A DNA stretch of 64,000 nucleotides from Leucobacter rhizosphaerae (GTDB taxonomy: Bacteria > Actinomycetota > Actinomycetes > Actinomycetales > Microbacteriaceae): NCBI RefSeq assembly GCF_022919175.1, contig NZ_CP095043.1:2790001-2854000 (forward strand), in the 5' to 3' direction. Below the pieces are notes generated by a model. It searched no databases. It was not told the DNA's origin and worked only from the letters and a program-made list of their open reading frames with translations. Of the stretch, positions 9,081-18,106 are shown one piece after another. Made by a program: the position numbers and the translations under genes. Position 1 is the first letter of the stretch; every line of letters starts with the position of its first letter.

Positions 9081-10193
9081 TCAGCCGGCGCTGCTCGGCA
9101 GCCCGTGTCGCCGCTGCAGGAGCGCTCCCGCGAGCAGCGTCCGGAACGGCGCCTGTCGATGGAAGACGGCGAGCGGGTTGCGCGTCAGGATCGCCGACGG
9201 GTGCGTGTAGCGCTGGCGCGCCGCGAGCAGCGCGGTGAGGCGCGCGGCGTCGAACTCGTCATCGCGGAGCGCCGAGAGCACGCGGCCGTCGGCGACCGAG
9301 AGCAGTCGCTCGACCCGCGGAGCGAGGCCCGCGATCCTGCCGAGGAGCGCCCGGAAGTCGTCGGCCACGGCGCCGTCGGGGCTGTCGCTCGCGAGGTGGC
9401 TGCGCAGGGCGTCGAACACGTGCATGCGGATGATCTTCACGAGGATCGCCTCGCGGACGGCGGTGCCCGCAGCGACGAACCACGGCGTGCGCTCGAGGGC
9501 GTCGAGGAACCCGAAGTCCTCCGCCAGGGGACGTTTCGCGGCGGTGACCCGGTCTTCGGCATCCCCGTGGCAGACGTACCCCGGGCCGTCCAGGTCGTAC
9601 GCGAGGTGGCGGCCGGTGAACCAGGTGGTCAAGGAGTAGACGAGATCCTCGCCCGACCCCACCCCCTCGGTCATCCGGAGATCGGGGAAGCGCTCCCGGG
9701 ACACGAGGCCGAGGGGGGCGCTGCGGTAAGCCAGACGGTCGGCCTCGCCATCGAGCTCGCGTCGCCGCGTACCGCGTCGCACCGGCGGGTAGGGATCGGT
9801 GGCTCCACCGGCCAGCCGGATCCGCGCGAACACCGCATCCGCCCCCGTGTCGCGCTGCACCCGCAGCCAGGAGTCGATCGCGCCCGGGGCGAACTCGTCG
9901 TCGGAGCCGAGGAGAGCCGTGAACGGCGCGGAGGCCTCGGCGAATCCGAGATTCATGGGTCCGGCCGGGGACGGGATCCCGTCGGCGAGCGCGAGCAACC
10001 GGAGGTGTGGGTGCTCCGCGTAGGCGCCGAGGCCCGTGCGGATGATGGCGGGGTCGATGTTGTGGGCGATGACCGTCACCCGCGCCGGGGCGTCCGTGTG
10101 GTCGATCACCGAGCCGACGGCCCGGGCGATCGGCCGCGACGCGGAGTGCACCGGGATGATGACGTCGACTGCATACTGTGGCACCCGGACCAT
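9081..10193 (-). CDS. GT2 family glycosyltransferase
   Basis: A 370-residue enzyme with a GT-A N-terminus: VDVIIPVHSASRPIARAVGS at residues ~8-27 and FTALLGSDDEFAPGAIDSW near 105, where the DD pair is the expected metal ligand. The C-terminal ~150 residues are helical and unassigned. I placed the start at the ATG before VRVPQYAVDVIIP because sequence upstream has no fold-like content. It stands alone on the minus strand between convergent and divergent neighbours. Donor and acceptor are unknown. Confidence 0.82.
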   Translation of the reverse strand: MVRVPQYAVDVIIPVHSASRPIARAVGSVIDHTDAPARVTVIAHNIDPAIIRTGLGAYAEHPHLRLLALADGIPSPAGPMNLGFAEASAPFTALLGSDDEFAPGAIDSWLRVQRDTGADAVFARIRLAGGATDPYPPVRRGTRRRELDGEADRLAYRSAPLGLVSRERFPDLRMTEGVGSGEDLVYSLTTWFTGRHLAYDLDGPGYVCHGDAEDRVTAAKRPLAEDFGFLDALERTPWFVAAGTAVREAILVKIIRMHVFDALRSHLASDSPDGAVADDFRALLGRIAGLAPRVERLLSVADGRVLSALRDDEFDAARLTALLAARQRYTHPSAILTRNPLAVFHRQAPFRTLLAGALLQRRHGLPSSAG

Positions 10194-10272
10194 ACTACGG
10201 AACCCCGCTGCAGGATGCGCACGCGGCGGGTCCAGTAGGGTGGTCACGACCCTTGACCGCGTGAGGACGCCG

Positions 10273-11403
10273 ATGAACTCGAACAGCCAGGCGGTGCTCG
10301 CCGCGCCCGTGCAGCGGCTCGACGCACTGACGGGGCTGCGCTGGTGGGCGGCGCTCATGGTGTTCCTGTACCACATGCGGGAGTTCGCGCCCCTTCCCGG
10401 CTCCATCAAACTCGTCTTCGACCAGGGCTACCTCGGCGTCACGTTCTTCTTCGTGCTCTCGGGGTTCGTGCTGACCTGGTCGATGCGCCCGGCGGTGCGG
10501 CTCTCCACCTTCTACTGGCGGCGGTTCGCCCGGATCTGGCCCGCGCACATGATCGCCCTGCTGCTGGCCATCCCGGTGTTCTACACCTTCAGTACGATCC
10601 CCGAGGGCAGCTTCTTGAAGCCCTTCGACCTCGGCATCCTGCTGCTCTCCGTGGTGCTGATCCAGGGATGGTGGGCGAATCCGGTGATCCTCTTCTCCGG
10701 CAACCCCGCGGCCTGGACGCTCACGGTCGAGGCGCTGTTCTACGCGCTGCACCCGTGGATCTCGAAGATCCTCCTCCCGCTCTCACGGTACGGTGCGCTG
10801 GTGCTCGCGGCTGCGGCGATCGCCTGGGCCTTCGTCTACCGCGCCGGCGTGCTGTACTGGCCGGAATCGTGGCTGGCGGACGTGCCGATGCCGATCACCC
10901 GCGTGCCCGAGTTCATCCTCGGCATGGCGCTCGCCTGGGCGATGCGGAGCGGCTGGCGCCCGCGTGTGCACCCGCTGCTCGGGATCGCCGCCATGGGGGC
11001 GGTCGTGCTCGGGATCGTGTACGCGCTGCTGCACGCCGAGTGGTGGCCGATCGCCGCGTTCGGCAACGAGCTGTTCACCGTGGCCGTCGGCATCAGTATC
11101 GTCGGTCTGGCCTCGTTCGCCCTGCGGGGGCGCACGTCGCTCTTCGCGTCCCGCTGGCAGGTGCGGCTGGGGGCGTGGTCGTTCGCCTTCTACCTGGTGC
11201 ACGCGACGGTCATCTACCTCGCCCTGCGGATCTTCGGCTTCCAGGGTCCGTCATGGTCGAACCTCGGTTGGTTCGCCGTGATCCTCGCCATCGACATCGT
11301 GCTGGCCTGGCTGCTCTACCGGTTCATCGAGCATCCGCTCGAGCGGCGGATGCGCCGCTGGAAGGATCGACGCGATGAGCGTGCGGCGGTCCCGCAGGGC
11401 TGA
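10273..11403 (+). CDS. Acyltransferase 3 family membrane protein (OafA-like)
   Basis: A 376-residue protein with about ten membrane helices. LDALTGLRWWAALMVFLYH and GYLGVTFFFVLSGFVLTW are the family's first two signature segments, the first including the conserved His. This family O-acylates extracytoplasmic sugars, carrying the acyl group across the membrane. The ATG at 10273 has GAGG six nt upstream; a GTG at 10261 is a weaker alternative. It ends 7 bp from the convergent glycosyltransferase gene. It probably adds acetyl or a similar group to the polysaccharide after export. Confidence 0.88.
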   Translation: MNSNSQAVLAAPVQRLDALTGLRWWAALMVFLYHMREFAPLPGSIKLVFDQGYLGVTFFFVLSGFVLTWSMRPAVRLSTFYWRRFARIWPAHMIALLLAIPVFYTFSTIPEGSFLKPFDLGILLLSVVLIQGWWANPVILFSGNPAAWTLTVEALFYALHPWISKILLPLSRYGALVLAAAAIAWAFVYRAGVLYWPESWLADVPMPITRVPEFILGMALAWAMRSGWRPRVHPLLGIAAMGAVVLGIVYALLHAEWWPIAAFGNELFTVAVGISIVGLASFALRGRTSLFASRWQVRLGAWSFAFYLVHATVIYLALRIFGFQGPSWSNLGWFAVILAIDIVLAWLLYRFIEHPLERRMRRWKDRRDERAAVPQG

Positions 11404-11409
11404 ACCGCG

Positions 11410-12630
11410 CTACGGGGCGATCCAGTGCTCCATGAGCGTTCGGGCGCTCGCCGCACCGGTGTGCATCTTTGCGACGAACACCGGGCCCTGCGCGGCGATG
11501 GCGCGAGCCCGAGCCGGATCCTCGATGAGCTCGCGGACGACGTCGCCGAGCGTGTCCGCCGTCGCCTCGACGATCGGCAGTTCCATCCCCGCATCCGCCG
11601 CAACCCGCTCGCGCACCTCGGGCAGCACGTGCCCCACGACGACCCGCCCGGAGGCCATGGCCTCACACGCGGCCACACCGTACGAGCCGAGGCGAAACTG
11701 GTCGAGCACGATGTCCGCAGCGGCGAAGACCCCCGGCATGTCGGCGGAGGGCGTCGACTCGATGAGGTCGATCTCGATCGCGCCCTCGGTGATGAGGTCG
11801 TCGAGGGCCGGTGCGATCCAGTGGCTTCCCTTCTGCACCCGGTTGCTCGAGGCGTGGATCACGCGCACGCGGTCGCCCGCGAAGGGCGCGTCTGCGGCGA
11901 GGAAGCGGTCCGGGTCGATGACGACCGGGCACCACTGCGCCCACGGGACGTCCGCGAGGAGATCCGGGGTCGAGACGAAGGTCGGCCGGCGGAGGCGGTC
12001 GAGCAGCGCGAGGTTCGCGGTGGCATCGCGCTCGAGTTCTTCCGTGCGCGGATCCTCGGGGTAGGGGGACCACGGGGTCCGTTGCGCGTGCGCACTCGGC
12101 TCCCGCACATCCGTGCCGTGGCAGAGGTAGGCGACGGAGATGCCCGACGCCTCGAGCGCGGTGATCTCCGCCTCGAGATCACGGCCGAACTCTTTGCCGA
12201 ACATGGGCCGCTCGGCCTCGATCAGCACGTGGGTGAACTGCCGCGCGGCGTCCCATTCGGCCCGGCCCCATGCGGCCGAGGTGTTGACCGCCGCGATCGG
12301 CACGCTGGTGTCGGCGGGGAAGGCGAAACCGCCGGGCAGCACGATGGCCGTGTTGCGCGCCGCGATCGATGGCGTATCGCACTCAAGGGCGCGAGCCCAG
12401 AGGAACCCCTGCCCCGAGTAGTTGGTGGGGGCGATGTAGACGCGGACGTCGCCGTCGGGCACGACCGTGTTCGGCGCGGCCACCGCGCCGCCCAGGAGCC
12501 TGCCGGACAGCTGCCCCACGAACCCGTCCGGATTCCTCGCCGCAGAGGTCATCACCCGACCGACCCACCGCGGCATCTTCGATTTGTGCCGCATCGCCCA
12601 GTCGGCCGCACGCTGGAAGAGGGTGCTCAC
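11410..12630 (-). CDS. Glycosyltransferase, GT4-like
   Basis: A 406-residue protein. The C-terminal half shows GT-B features: VRVIHASSNRVQKGSHW, ADIVLDQFRLGSYGVAACEA (donor-site ExxE-like region) and MASGRVVVGHVLPEVRE. The N-terminal half is less clear. The GTG start overlaps the TGA of the upstream glycosyltransferase by 4 bp (GTGA), so the pair is translationally coupled. The likely role is a sugar transfer step in the same polysaccharide. The C-terminal motif block is the main support for the family call. Confidence 0.8.
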   Translation of the reverse strand: MSTLFQRAADWAMRHKSKMPRWVGRVMTSAARNPDGFVGQLSGRLLGGAVAAPNTVVPDGDVRVYIAPTNYSGQGFLWARALECDTPSIAARNTAIVLPGGFAFPADTSVPIAAVNTSAAWGRAEWDAARQFTHVLIEAERPMFGKEFGRDLEAEITALEASGISVAYLCHGTDVREPSAHAQRTPWSPYPEDPRTEELERDATANLALLDRLRRPTFVSTPDLLADVPWAQWCPVVIDPDRFLAADAPFAGDRVRVIHASSNRVQKGSHWIAPALDDLITEGAIEIDLIESTPSADMPGVFAAADIVLDQFRLGSYGVAACEAMASGRVVVGHVLPEVRERVAADAGMELPIVEATADTLGDVVRELIEDPARARAIAAQGPVFVAKMHTGAASARTLMEHWIAP

Positions 12631-13814
12631 TGCTCGGACCCCCGTTCGTGGGCGGCGTCGAGCACGTCGCAGACCCGCTCCGCGGTCGCCCGCATGGAGT
12701 GGTGCGCCGCGGTCCACTCGGCGAGCGCCTGGCGTTCGGGTGCGGGCAGCGGGTCATCGGCGGCTCCGCGCATGGCCGTGGCCAGGGCGTCGACCTCGTA
12801 CCCGACGGCGGTTCCAACCGGGGCCTCCGCGTCGTCGATGAACGTGCGGGTCGGCCCCACCCCGGCGAAGATCACGGGGCAGCCCGTCGCGAGCGACGAG
12901 AAGATCTTCGAGGTGAAGGCGTACTCGTACCCGCCGTCCGGGTGGAGCGTCGCGAGTGAGGCGGTTGCGGCTGCGAGCTGCGGGCGTAGATCTGCGGCGG
13001 TGACGGGGTCCCGGAACTCGACCCGACCGGCGATGCCGAGCGCCGCCGCGCGGGCGCGCATCTCGTCCTGTCCGGTGCCGTTGCCGATGAAGCGCAGGCG
13101 ATGTTCGGGGTGGCTCTCCCGCAACCGCGCGAACGCCTCGATGATCAGGTCGGCCCCGTGCAGAGCGGTGTAGGTCCCTGCGTAGATGAAGAGGGGTTCG
13201 ATACTCCGCTGCTCGTAGGAGAACGTGGAGGTGTCGGCGCCGAATCCGGTGACCGTGACCGGGGTCGTGACGTGCAGCGCTGCGAGCCGGTCCACGACGC
13301 CCTGCGAGATGGTCACGAGTGCCGTGGCGCCGCGCAACGCGAACGTCTCGATGCGCCGCAGCACGCGCACGACAAGCCCGGAGTCGGTCGCGTGGCCTGC
13401 GGCATCGGACCAGATGTCGGCCGCGTCGTACACGTAGGGGATGCGGCGCAGCGCGCACACCGCGCGGACGACCGCTCCGGTCGTGGGTGGGGGCTCCACG
13501 AGCACCACGTCGGGTCGCCGAGCGAAGAGCAGACGCAGCGCCAGCGGAACATCGAAGGACAAGTACTGCAGATAGCCGCGGACGTAGCCGTTGCGGTCGC
13601 GCAGCACGGGGAACGCGCTGATGCGCTCGCCGCGGGATCCGTCGCCCTGCTCGCGCGGCGCGCGAACGGTCAGTACGTCGACCCGGTACCCGCGGGCCAT
13701 CAGCGCGTCGGCGACCGTGCCGAGGAAGAGCGAGGCCGCCGCGGGTTCGGGGCGGTAGATGCGGGAGACGATGGTGGCGCTCGGCCGACGGGGGAGACGG
13801 ACGGGAGAAGCCAT
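12627..13814 (-). CDS. Glycosyltransferase family 4 protein
   Basis: A 395-residue GT-B enzyme. The N-terminal acceptor domain begins ATIVSRIYRPEPAAASLFLG. The donor domain has LFIYAGTYTALHGADLIIEA and RLRFIGNGTGQDEMR, and GYEYAFTSKIFSSLATGCP replaces the usual E-x7-E loop in the manner of WbuB-type fucosamine transferases. A TAGACT element lies 7 nt before the ATG, so the mRNA is probably leaderless. It is first in a two-gene operon with the GT4-like gene overlapping its stop. Confidence 0.88.
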   Translation of the reverse strand: MASPVRLPRRPSATIVSRIYRPEPAAASLFLGTVADALMARGYRVDVLTVRAPREQGDGSRGERISAFPVLRDRNGYVRGYLQYLSFDVPLALRLLFARRPDVVLVEPPPTTGAVVRAVCALRRIPYVYDAADIWSDAAGHATDSGLVVRVLRRIETFALRGATALVTISQGVVDRLAALHVTTPVTVTGFGADTSTFSYEQRSIEPLFIYAGTYTALHGADLIIEAFARLRESHPEHRLRFIGNGTGQDEMRARAAALGIAGRVEFRDPVTAADLRPQLAAATASLATLHPDGGYEYAFTSKIFSSLATGCPVIFAGVGPTRTFIDDAEAPVGTAVGYEVDALATAMRGAADDPLPAPERQALAEWTAAHHSMRATAERVCDVLDAAHERGSEQ

Positions 13815-13821
13815 GGATCCG

Positions 13822-13827
13822 AGTCTA
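13822..13827 (-). promoter_or_regulatory. -10 element of GT4 operon (leaderless)
   Basis: TAGACT on the minus strand, 7 nt from the ATG at 13814. The same intergenic stretch has TAGGAT at 13899-13904 on the plus strand, which suits the divergent DUF2142 gene. Confidence 0.5.
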
Positions 13828-13933
13828 TCCCGCTCCCGTCCGCGGCCCCTCGGCGCCGACCGGCCCCGGAGCCGCCCTCATCCCGCGCCCCCTCGGGGTA
13901 GGATTCAGGGCAGCACAGGGCGATCGAGAGGGA

Positions 13934-15433
13934 ATGGCACGTATGGATTCGACCCGATGGAAGCGGGTAGTCATCACCCTGGTTCTCGGACTCTTCGCCT
14001 TCGTCGGACTCGGCGGCTGGGCGCTGGCCTCGCCCGTGGGTTCGGCACCCGACGACGACTACCATCTCGCGAGCATCTGGTGCGCAGGCGGTGAGCGCGA
14101 GGGCATCTGCGAGGCGGGGGCCCAGCCGGACTCGCGCGTGATCCCCGAGTGGCTGAACTTGTCGACCCACTGCTTCGCGTACCAGGAGGAGGAGAGCGCG
14201 GCGTGCGTGCCCGTTCGCGACGCGACCATCGACACGACGCGCGGCAACTTCGCCGGTGCCTATCCGCCCGTCTTCTACACCGCGATGTCGGTGTTCGCCG
14301 GAGAGGACATCGCGCTCTCCACCGTATTGATGCGGCTGTTCAACGCAGCCCTGTTCGTCGGGGTGATCGTCTCGATCCTCGCGTTCCTGCGGCCCGGTCA
14401 GCGCGGCCCCCTCCTTTGGAGTGCGGTGGCGACGCTCGTGCCGCTCGGCATGTTCATCGTGCCCAGCGTCAATCCCAGTAGCTGGGCCGTGATGTCGGGT
14501 CTCACGGTCTGGATCGCGCTCACGGGCTACTTCACCGCGGATCGGCGCGCGGCGAAGATCGTCCTCGGTGGTCTGGCGCTGCTCCTCGCGGTGATGGGCG
14601 CTGGATCGCGCGGTGATGCCGGCGTGTTCGTGGCGGTTGGCGCGGTGGTCGCTGCGGTGCTCACATTCTCGAAGACGCGCGCGTGGCTGCTGCAGGCGCT
14701 GGTGCCGCTCGGGGTGATCGTGATCGGCGCGGCCTTCTTCCTGTCGTCGGGCCAGGCGACGGGCGCCGCGGCCTCGGGCGTCGAATCAGCCCCTTCGGAG
14801 GGCTCCCGCCTCGGCCTGCTGCTCTCGAACTTCCTCGGCCTGCCCGAGCTCTGGGCCGGCCACTTGGGGACCTGGGGGCTCGGTTGGCTCGACACCCCGA
14901 TGCTGCCGACCGTGTGGGCCGTCATGATCGCGGTGTCGGGGGCGGTGGTGTTCTGGGGGCTCCGGGTCGTCGGCTGGCGAAAGGGGCTCTCGCTCGCCAT
15001 GCTGGCGTGTGTGCTCATCGCACTGCCGCTCTACATCCTGCACGGCTGGCGAGCGAGCGTCGGCTCCGAGGTGCAGCCGCGGTATCTGTTGCCGCTCATG
15101 CTGATGTTCGTGGGGGTCGCAGTGTGGGGCCTGACGCGCGACGACCTCGGGCTCGGCAAGCTGCAGGCGGCGATCGTATTCGGTGGTGTGGCGATCGCGA
15201 ATGCTCGCGCGTTGCACCTGACGATGCGGCGATACATCACCGGAACCGATGAGAAGAGCTTCAACCTCAACGCCCGCGTGGAGTGGTGGTGGTCGATCCC
15301 CGCACAGCCCATGACCGTGTGGATCATCGGGAGCGCGGCATTCGCCCTGCTGCTGCTCGGCCTCTACGCGATTCTCTTCACCGAGCGCGGGCGGCGCCTG
15401 TTCCCGCTGAGTGAGACGGTGCGCACCCCGTGA
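13934..15433 (+). CDS. DUF2142-like polytopic membrane protein
   Basis: A 499-residue membrane protein with a short basic N-terminus, a first helix at residues ~14-34 (VVITLVLGLFAFVGLGGWAL), an extracytoplasmic loop of ~100 residues and about nine further helices. The loop begins SAPDDDYHLASIWCAGGE, contains several Cys and an acidic cluster, and resembles the first loop of GT-C-type glycosyltransferases. It fits DUF2142, found in polysaccharide loci of actinobacteria. The start could also be the ATG at 13943. The next gene overlaps its stop by 4 bp (GTGA). An extracytoplasmic sugar transferase using lipid-phosphate donors is an inference from the topology. Confidence 0.78.
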   Translation: MARMDSTRWKRVVITLVLGLFAFVGLGGWALASPVGSAPDDDYHLASIWCAGGEREGICEAGAQPDSRVIPEWLNLSTHCFAYQEEESAACVPVRDATIDTTRGNFAGAYPPVFYTAMSVFAGEDIALSTVLMRLFNAALFVGVIVSILAFLRPGQRGPLLWSAVATLVPLGMFIVPSVNPSSWAVMSGLTVWIALTGYFTADRRAAKIVLGGLALLLAVMGAGSRGDAGVFVAVGAVVAAVLTFSKTRAWLLQALVPLGVIVIGAAFFLSSGQATGAAASGVESAPSEGSRLGLLLSNFLGLPELWAGHLGTWGLGWLDTPMLPTVWAVMIAVSGAVVFWGLRVVGWRKGLSLAMLACVLIALPLYILHGWRASVGSEVQPRYLLPLMLMFVGVAVWGLTRDDLGLGKLQAAIVFGGVAIANARALHLTMRRYITGTDEKSFNLNARVEWWWSIPAQPMTVWIIGSAAFALLLLGLYAILFTERGRRLFPLSETVRTP

Positions 15434-16467
15434 GTGCGACCGAGGCGACGGGCACTCCTCCGGAGGGCGGTGTCCCGGACAACCCGCGGCCGCGGGTCTC
15501 CGTAGCGCTCGCGACCCACAACGGGGAGCGCTTCATCGGGGACCAGATCACCTCGATCCTGCAGCAGTCCAGGCCGGTCGACGAGATCGTGCTGTCTGAC
15601 GACGCGTCGAGCGACCGCACGATCGAGATTGTCGAGCAGGCGCTTTCGGATCACCGCGCCGCGCGCGGGGTCGCCCCCGAGCTGGTGGTGCTGCGCAACG
15701 ACCCGCCGCTCCGGGTGACCGCGAACTTCCAGCAGGCGCTCGAACGCAGCACCGGCGATCTCGTCGCCCTCAGCGACCAGGACGACGTGTGGCACACCGA
15801 TCGCATTGAGCAGTTGAGTGCGGCGTTCGCCGATCCGGCCATCCTGCTGGTGTTCAGCAACGCGCGGCAGATCGATGCGACCGGGGCGGATCTCGGCCAC
15901 GACCTCTTCACCGCGCTCGGCCTCAGCCCGGCCGAGCGATCCCGGGTCGAATCGGGCCGTGCATTCGATCAACTGCTCCGCCGCAACGTGGCGACCGGGG
16001 CGACCGTGATGCTGCGGCGCAGCCTCGTCGATCTCGCCGCGCCCTTCCCCGATGCCTGGCTCCACGACGAGTGGCTCGCGATCGTTGCGGCGGCGCTCGA
16101 CGGTGTGGCGCTCTGCGAGGCCGAGCTCACCGACTACCGTCAGCATGACGACAACCAGGTGGGCATGCAGCGCATGACACTCCGTCGGAAACTCCGCATG
16201 TTCGCGCAGCCGCGCACCGACCGGAACCGGCGGTTGTACCTGCGTGCGCAGTCACTCGCCACGCGCATCGGGAGCATTCCCGCGGTCTCCGGTGCGTATC
16301 GCGCGGCCGCCGGCGAGAAGTTCCTGTTCGAGGAGGCACGGCAGCGGTATCCCGAGTCGCGGGTCCTCCGTGCCGTGCCGATCCTGCAGCAGGTCGTGCG
16401 CGGGCGGTACGAGCGCTACGGCACGGGCCTCAAGGACGCGGTGCGGAATCTGATCCAACCGGTCTGA
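15430..16467 (+). CDS. GT2 family glycosyltransferase
   Basis: A 345-residue enzyme of the WcaA/rhamnosyltransferase sort. RVSVALATHNGERFIGDQITSI-type opening starts near residue 22, and VALSDQDDVWHTDRIEQLS holds the DxDD metal site characteristic of this subgroup. The LHDEWLAIVAAALDGVALCE region binds the acceptor. The GTG start is coupled to the preceding gene through a 4-bp overlap. It probably adds a deoxyhexose or hexose to the polysaccharide precursor in the cytosol. Confidence 0.87.
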   Translation: MSATEATGTPPEGGVPDNPRPRVSVALATHNGERFIGDQITSILQQSRPVDEIVLSDDASSDRTIEIVEQALSDHRAARGVAPELVVLRNDPPLRVTANFQQALERSTGDLVALSDQDDVWHTDRIEQLSAAFADPAILLVFSNARQIDATGADLGHDLFTALGLSPAERSRVESGRAFDQLLRRNVATGATVMLRRSLVDLAAPFPDAWLHDEWLAIVAAALDGVALCEAELTDYRQHDDNQVGMQRMTLRRKLRMFAQPRTDRNRRLYLRAQSLATRIGSIPAVSGAYRAAAGEKFLFEEARQRYPESRVLRAVPILQQVVRGRYERYGTGLKDAVRNLIQPV

Positions 16468-16511
16468 CCGCGGTGCGCGGGGCGTCACCGCCCGGTTGCA
16501 CTGCGACGCCA

Positions 16512-16517
16512 TACGAT
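16512..16517 (+). promoter_or_regulatory. -10 element of galE (leaderless)
   Basis: TACGAT lies 7 nt before the ATG at 16525. This spacing supports that ATG over the in-frame ATG at 16516, which would fall inside the -10 element. Confidence 0.5.
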
Positions 16518-16524
16518 GGAACGT

Positions 16525-17544
16525 ATGCGCGTGCTGTTGACCGGGGGAGCCGGGTACATCGGGAGCCACACCGCCCTGGTGCTCATCGAGCAGGGGCACG
16601 AGGTGGTCGTGCTCGACGACCTCTCGAACGCCAGCGAGGAGTCCCTCCGACGTGTGGCCGCGCTGACGGGGGTGCAGCCGACCTTCCTGCGGTGCGACCT
16701 CACCGATCCGGTCGCCACTCGGCTCGCCCTCGCGGCGCACAGCTTCGACGCCGTCGTCCACTTCGCCGGGCTCAAGTCGGTCAGCGAATCGGTGCTGCAT
16801 CCGGTGCACTACTATCGCGTGAACCTGGATTCGACGCTCGTCCTTCTCGACGTGATGCGCGAGCGCGGGTGGTCCCGGCTGGTGTTCAGTTCGTCGGCGA
16901 CCATCTACGGCGAGCCCGAGGCCGACCTGGTGGCAGAGGATCACCGCACGGGGGTCGGGATCACGAACCCCTACGGGTGGTCGAAGTTCATGAACGAGCG
17001 GATCATCGACGACGCGCAGGCCGCCTGGCCCGAACTGTCGGTCGTGCACCTGCGCTACTTCAACCCGGTGGGCGCCCACCCCTCCGGCACGATGGGGGAG
17101 GACCCCCGCGGCACTCCGAACAATCTGCTTCCGTACCTGTCGCAGGTCGCGTTCGGGATCCGTGAACGGCTGAGCGTGTTCGGCGACGACTACCCGACGC
17201 CCGACGGCACCGGGGTGCGCGACTACATCCACGTCATGGACCTCGCCGAGGGTCACGCCGCGGCCCTCGCGCATCTCGCACCGGGCGTGCAGCGGATCAA
17301 TCTCGGGTCGGGCGTTGGGACCAGCGTGATGGAGGCGATTCGCGAGTTCTCGCGGGTCTCCGGCCGCGAGATCCCGTATCGGATCGAGGACCGGCGCACC
17401 GGCGACCTCGCCGAGGTGATCGCGGACCCGTCCGAGGCGCTCGCCCGCTTCGGATGGCGCACGCGCCGCAGTTTCGCGGACGCCTGCACCGACGCCTGGG
17501 CCTGGCAGTCCGGCAACCCTGACGGGTACGGCCCGACCGCCTAG
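16525..17544 (+). CDS. galE: UDP-glucose 4-epimerase
   Basis: A 339-residue extended SDR enzyme interconverting UDP-glucose and UDP-galactose with tightly bound NAD. RVLLTGGAGYIGSHTA is the nucleotide loop, DAVVHFAGLKSVSES follows, VFSSSATIYGEPE carries the catalytic Ser, and NPYGWSKFMNE gives the Tyr-x3-Lys pair. LRYFNPVGAHPSG and DYIHVMDLAEGH are diagnostic of GalE. Length is normal. The start is chosen from the -10 spacing just upstream. It supplies UDP-galactose to the surrounding glycosyltransferases. Substrate breadth (UDP-GlcNAc/GalNAc) cannot be read with confidence. Confidence 0.95.
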   Translation: MRVLLTGGAGYIGSHTALVLIEQGHEVVVLDDLSNASEESLRRVAALTGVQPTFLRCDLTDPVATRLALAAHSFDAVVHFAGLKSVSESVLHPVHYYRVNLDSTLVLLDVMRERGWSRLVFSSSATIYGEPEADLVAEDHRTGVGITNPYGWSKFMNERIIDDAQAAWPELSVVHLRYFNPVGAHPSGTMGEDPRGTPNNLLPYLSQVAFGIRERLSVFGDDYPTPDGTGVRDYIHVMDLAEGHAAALAHLAPGVQRINLGSGVGTSVMEAIREFSRVSGREIPYRIEDRRTGDLAEVIADPSEALARFGWRTRRSFADACTDAWAWQSGNPDGYGPTA

Positions 17545-17785
17545 GACCCACCGCGCGGTAAACTTCCCGGTGATCCGCCACACTTCTCACTGGGCCGACG
17601 CGCACTGATGCTGAGATCTGCATTCCTGCTGACTGGGTGGGCCGAATGACTCAGCAGGAATGCAGATCTCAGCGAATGCGGAGCACATCCTGAAGTCGGA
17701 GGATCCCGAAACCGGGCGCTCATTCTCAGCATCCCCGACCGTTGAAGACCTACCGCGCGGTGAACTTCCCGGCGATCCGCCACAC
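17545..17785. repeat. Direct repeat pair flanking a palindrome
   Basis: A 39-bp sequence at 17545-17583 recurs at 17747-17785 with three mismatches. The right copy is the 3' coding end and stop of the minus-strand gene at 17750-18106. The left copy still reads as its last residues (WRITGKFTAR) but has Trp instead of the stop. Palindrome A1 sits between the two. This looks like a duplication of the gene's 3' end around an inserted segment. Confidence 0.85.
17611..17672. repeat. Dispersed palindrome family A, copy 1
   Basis: A perfect inverted repeat: a 22-nt arm at 17611-17632 (begins CTGAGATCTGCATTCC) and its exact reverse complement at 17651-17672, around an 18-nt centre containing CCGAAT. 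It lies between convergent genes. Copies 2 and 3 are at 48.25 and 54.35 kb. There is no T-tract, so a simple terminator is uncertain. Confidence 0.9.
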
Positions 17786-18106
17786 CGCAACCGTTAGCTC
17801 GGGCACCGCCGCCGCGATATCGCGCATCAGCTCGAACTCGATCCGGTCCGTCGTCCGTCGATGCTCCTCCGCGTCGGGGCCACCCGCGATCGCCGCGAGT
17901 CGGGCGAGGCCGAACTCCGCGAGCTGCCCGCGATCCTCCAGCATCTCGTCGCGGAGTGCGAGCACCACGAAGTCGTCGACCTCGGGGGTCTCCGCGTAGG
18001 CGACCGCCGGATCCTCGCCGTCGCGCACCCGGTGCTCGAGGATCGTCTCGCGCTCGAGCCGGGCGTCGGCCCGGAGCTTGAGGAGTCGTTCAGTCTCGAG
18101 GATCAC
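17750..18106 (-). CDS. Hypothetical protein
   Basis: A 118-residue soluble protein that I do not recognise. It is rich in charged residues, mostly helical, with an acidic first half (ETILEHRVRDGEDPAVAYAE) and a basic end (WRIAGKFTAR). Its ATG lies inside the 3' end of the polymerase-like gene (17-bp overlap), so the two are probably co-translated and may be functionally linked. The last ~12 codons are duplicated about 200 bp downstream on either side of palindrome A1. No catalytic motif is seen. Confidence 0.65.
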   Translation of the reverse strand: MILETERLLKLRADARLERETILEHRVRDGEDPAVAYAETPEVDDFVVLALRDEMLEDRGQLAEFGLARLAAIAGGPDAEEHRRTTDRIEFELMRDIAAAVPELTVAVWRIAGKFTAR

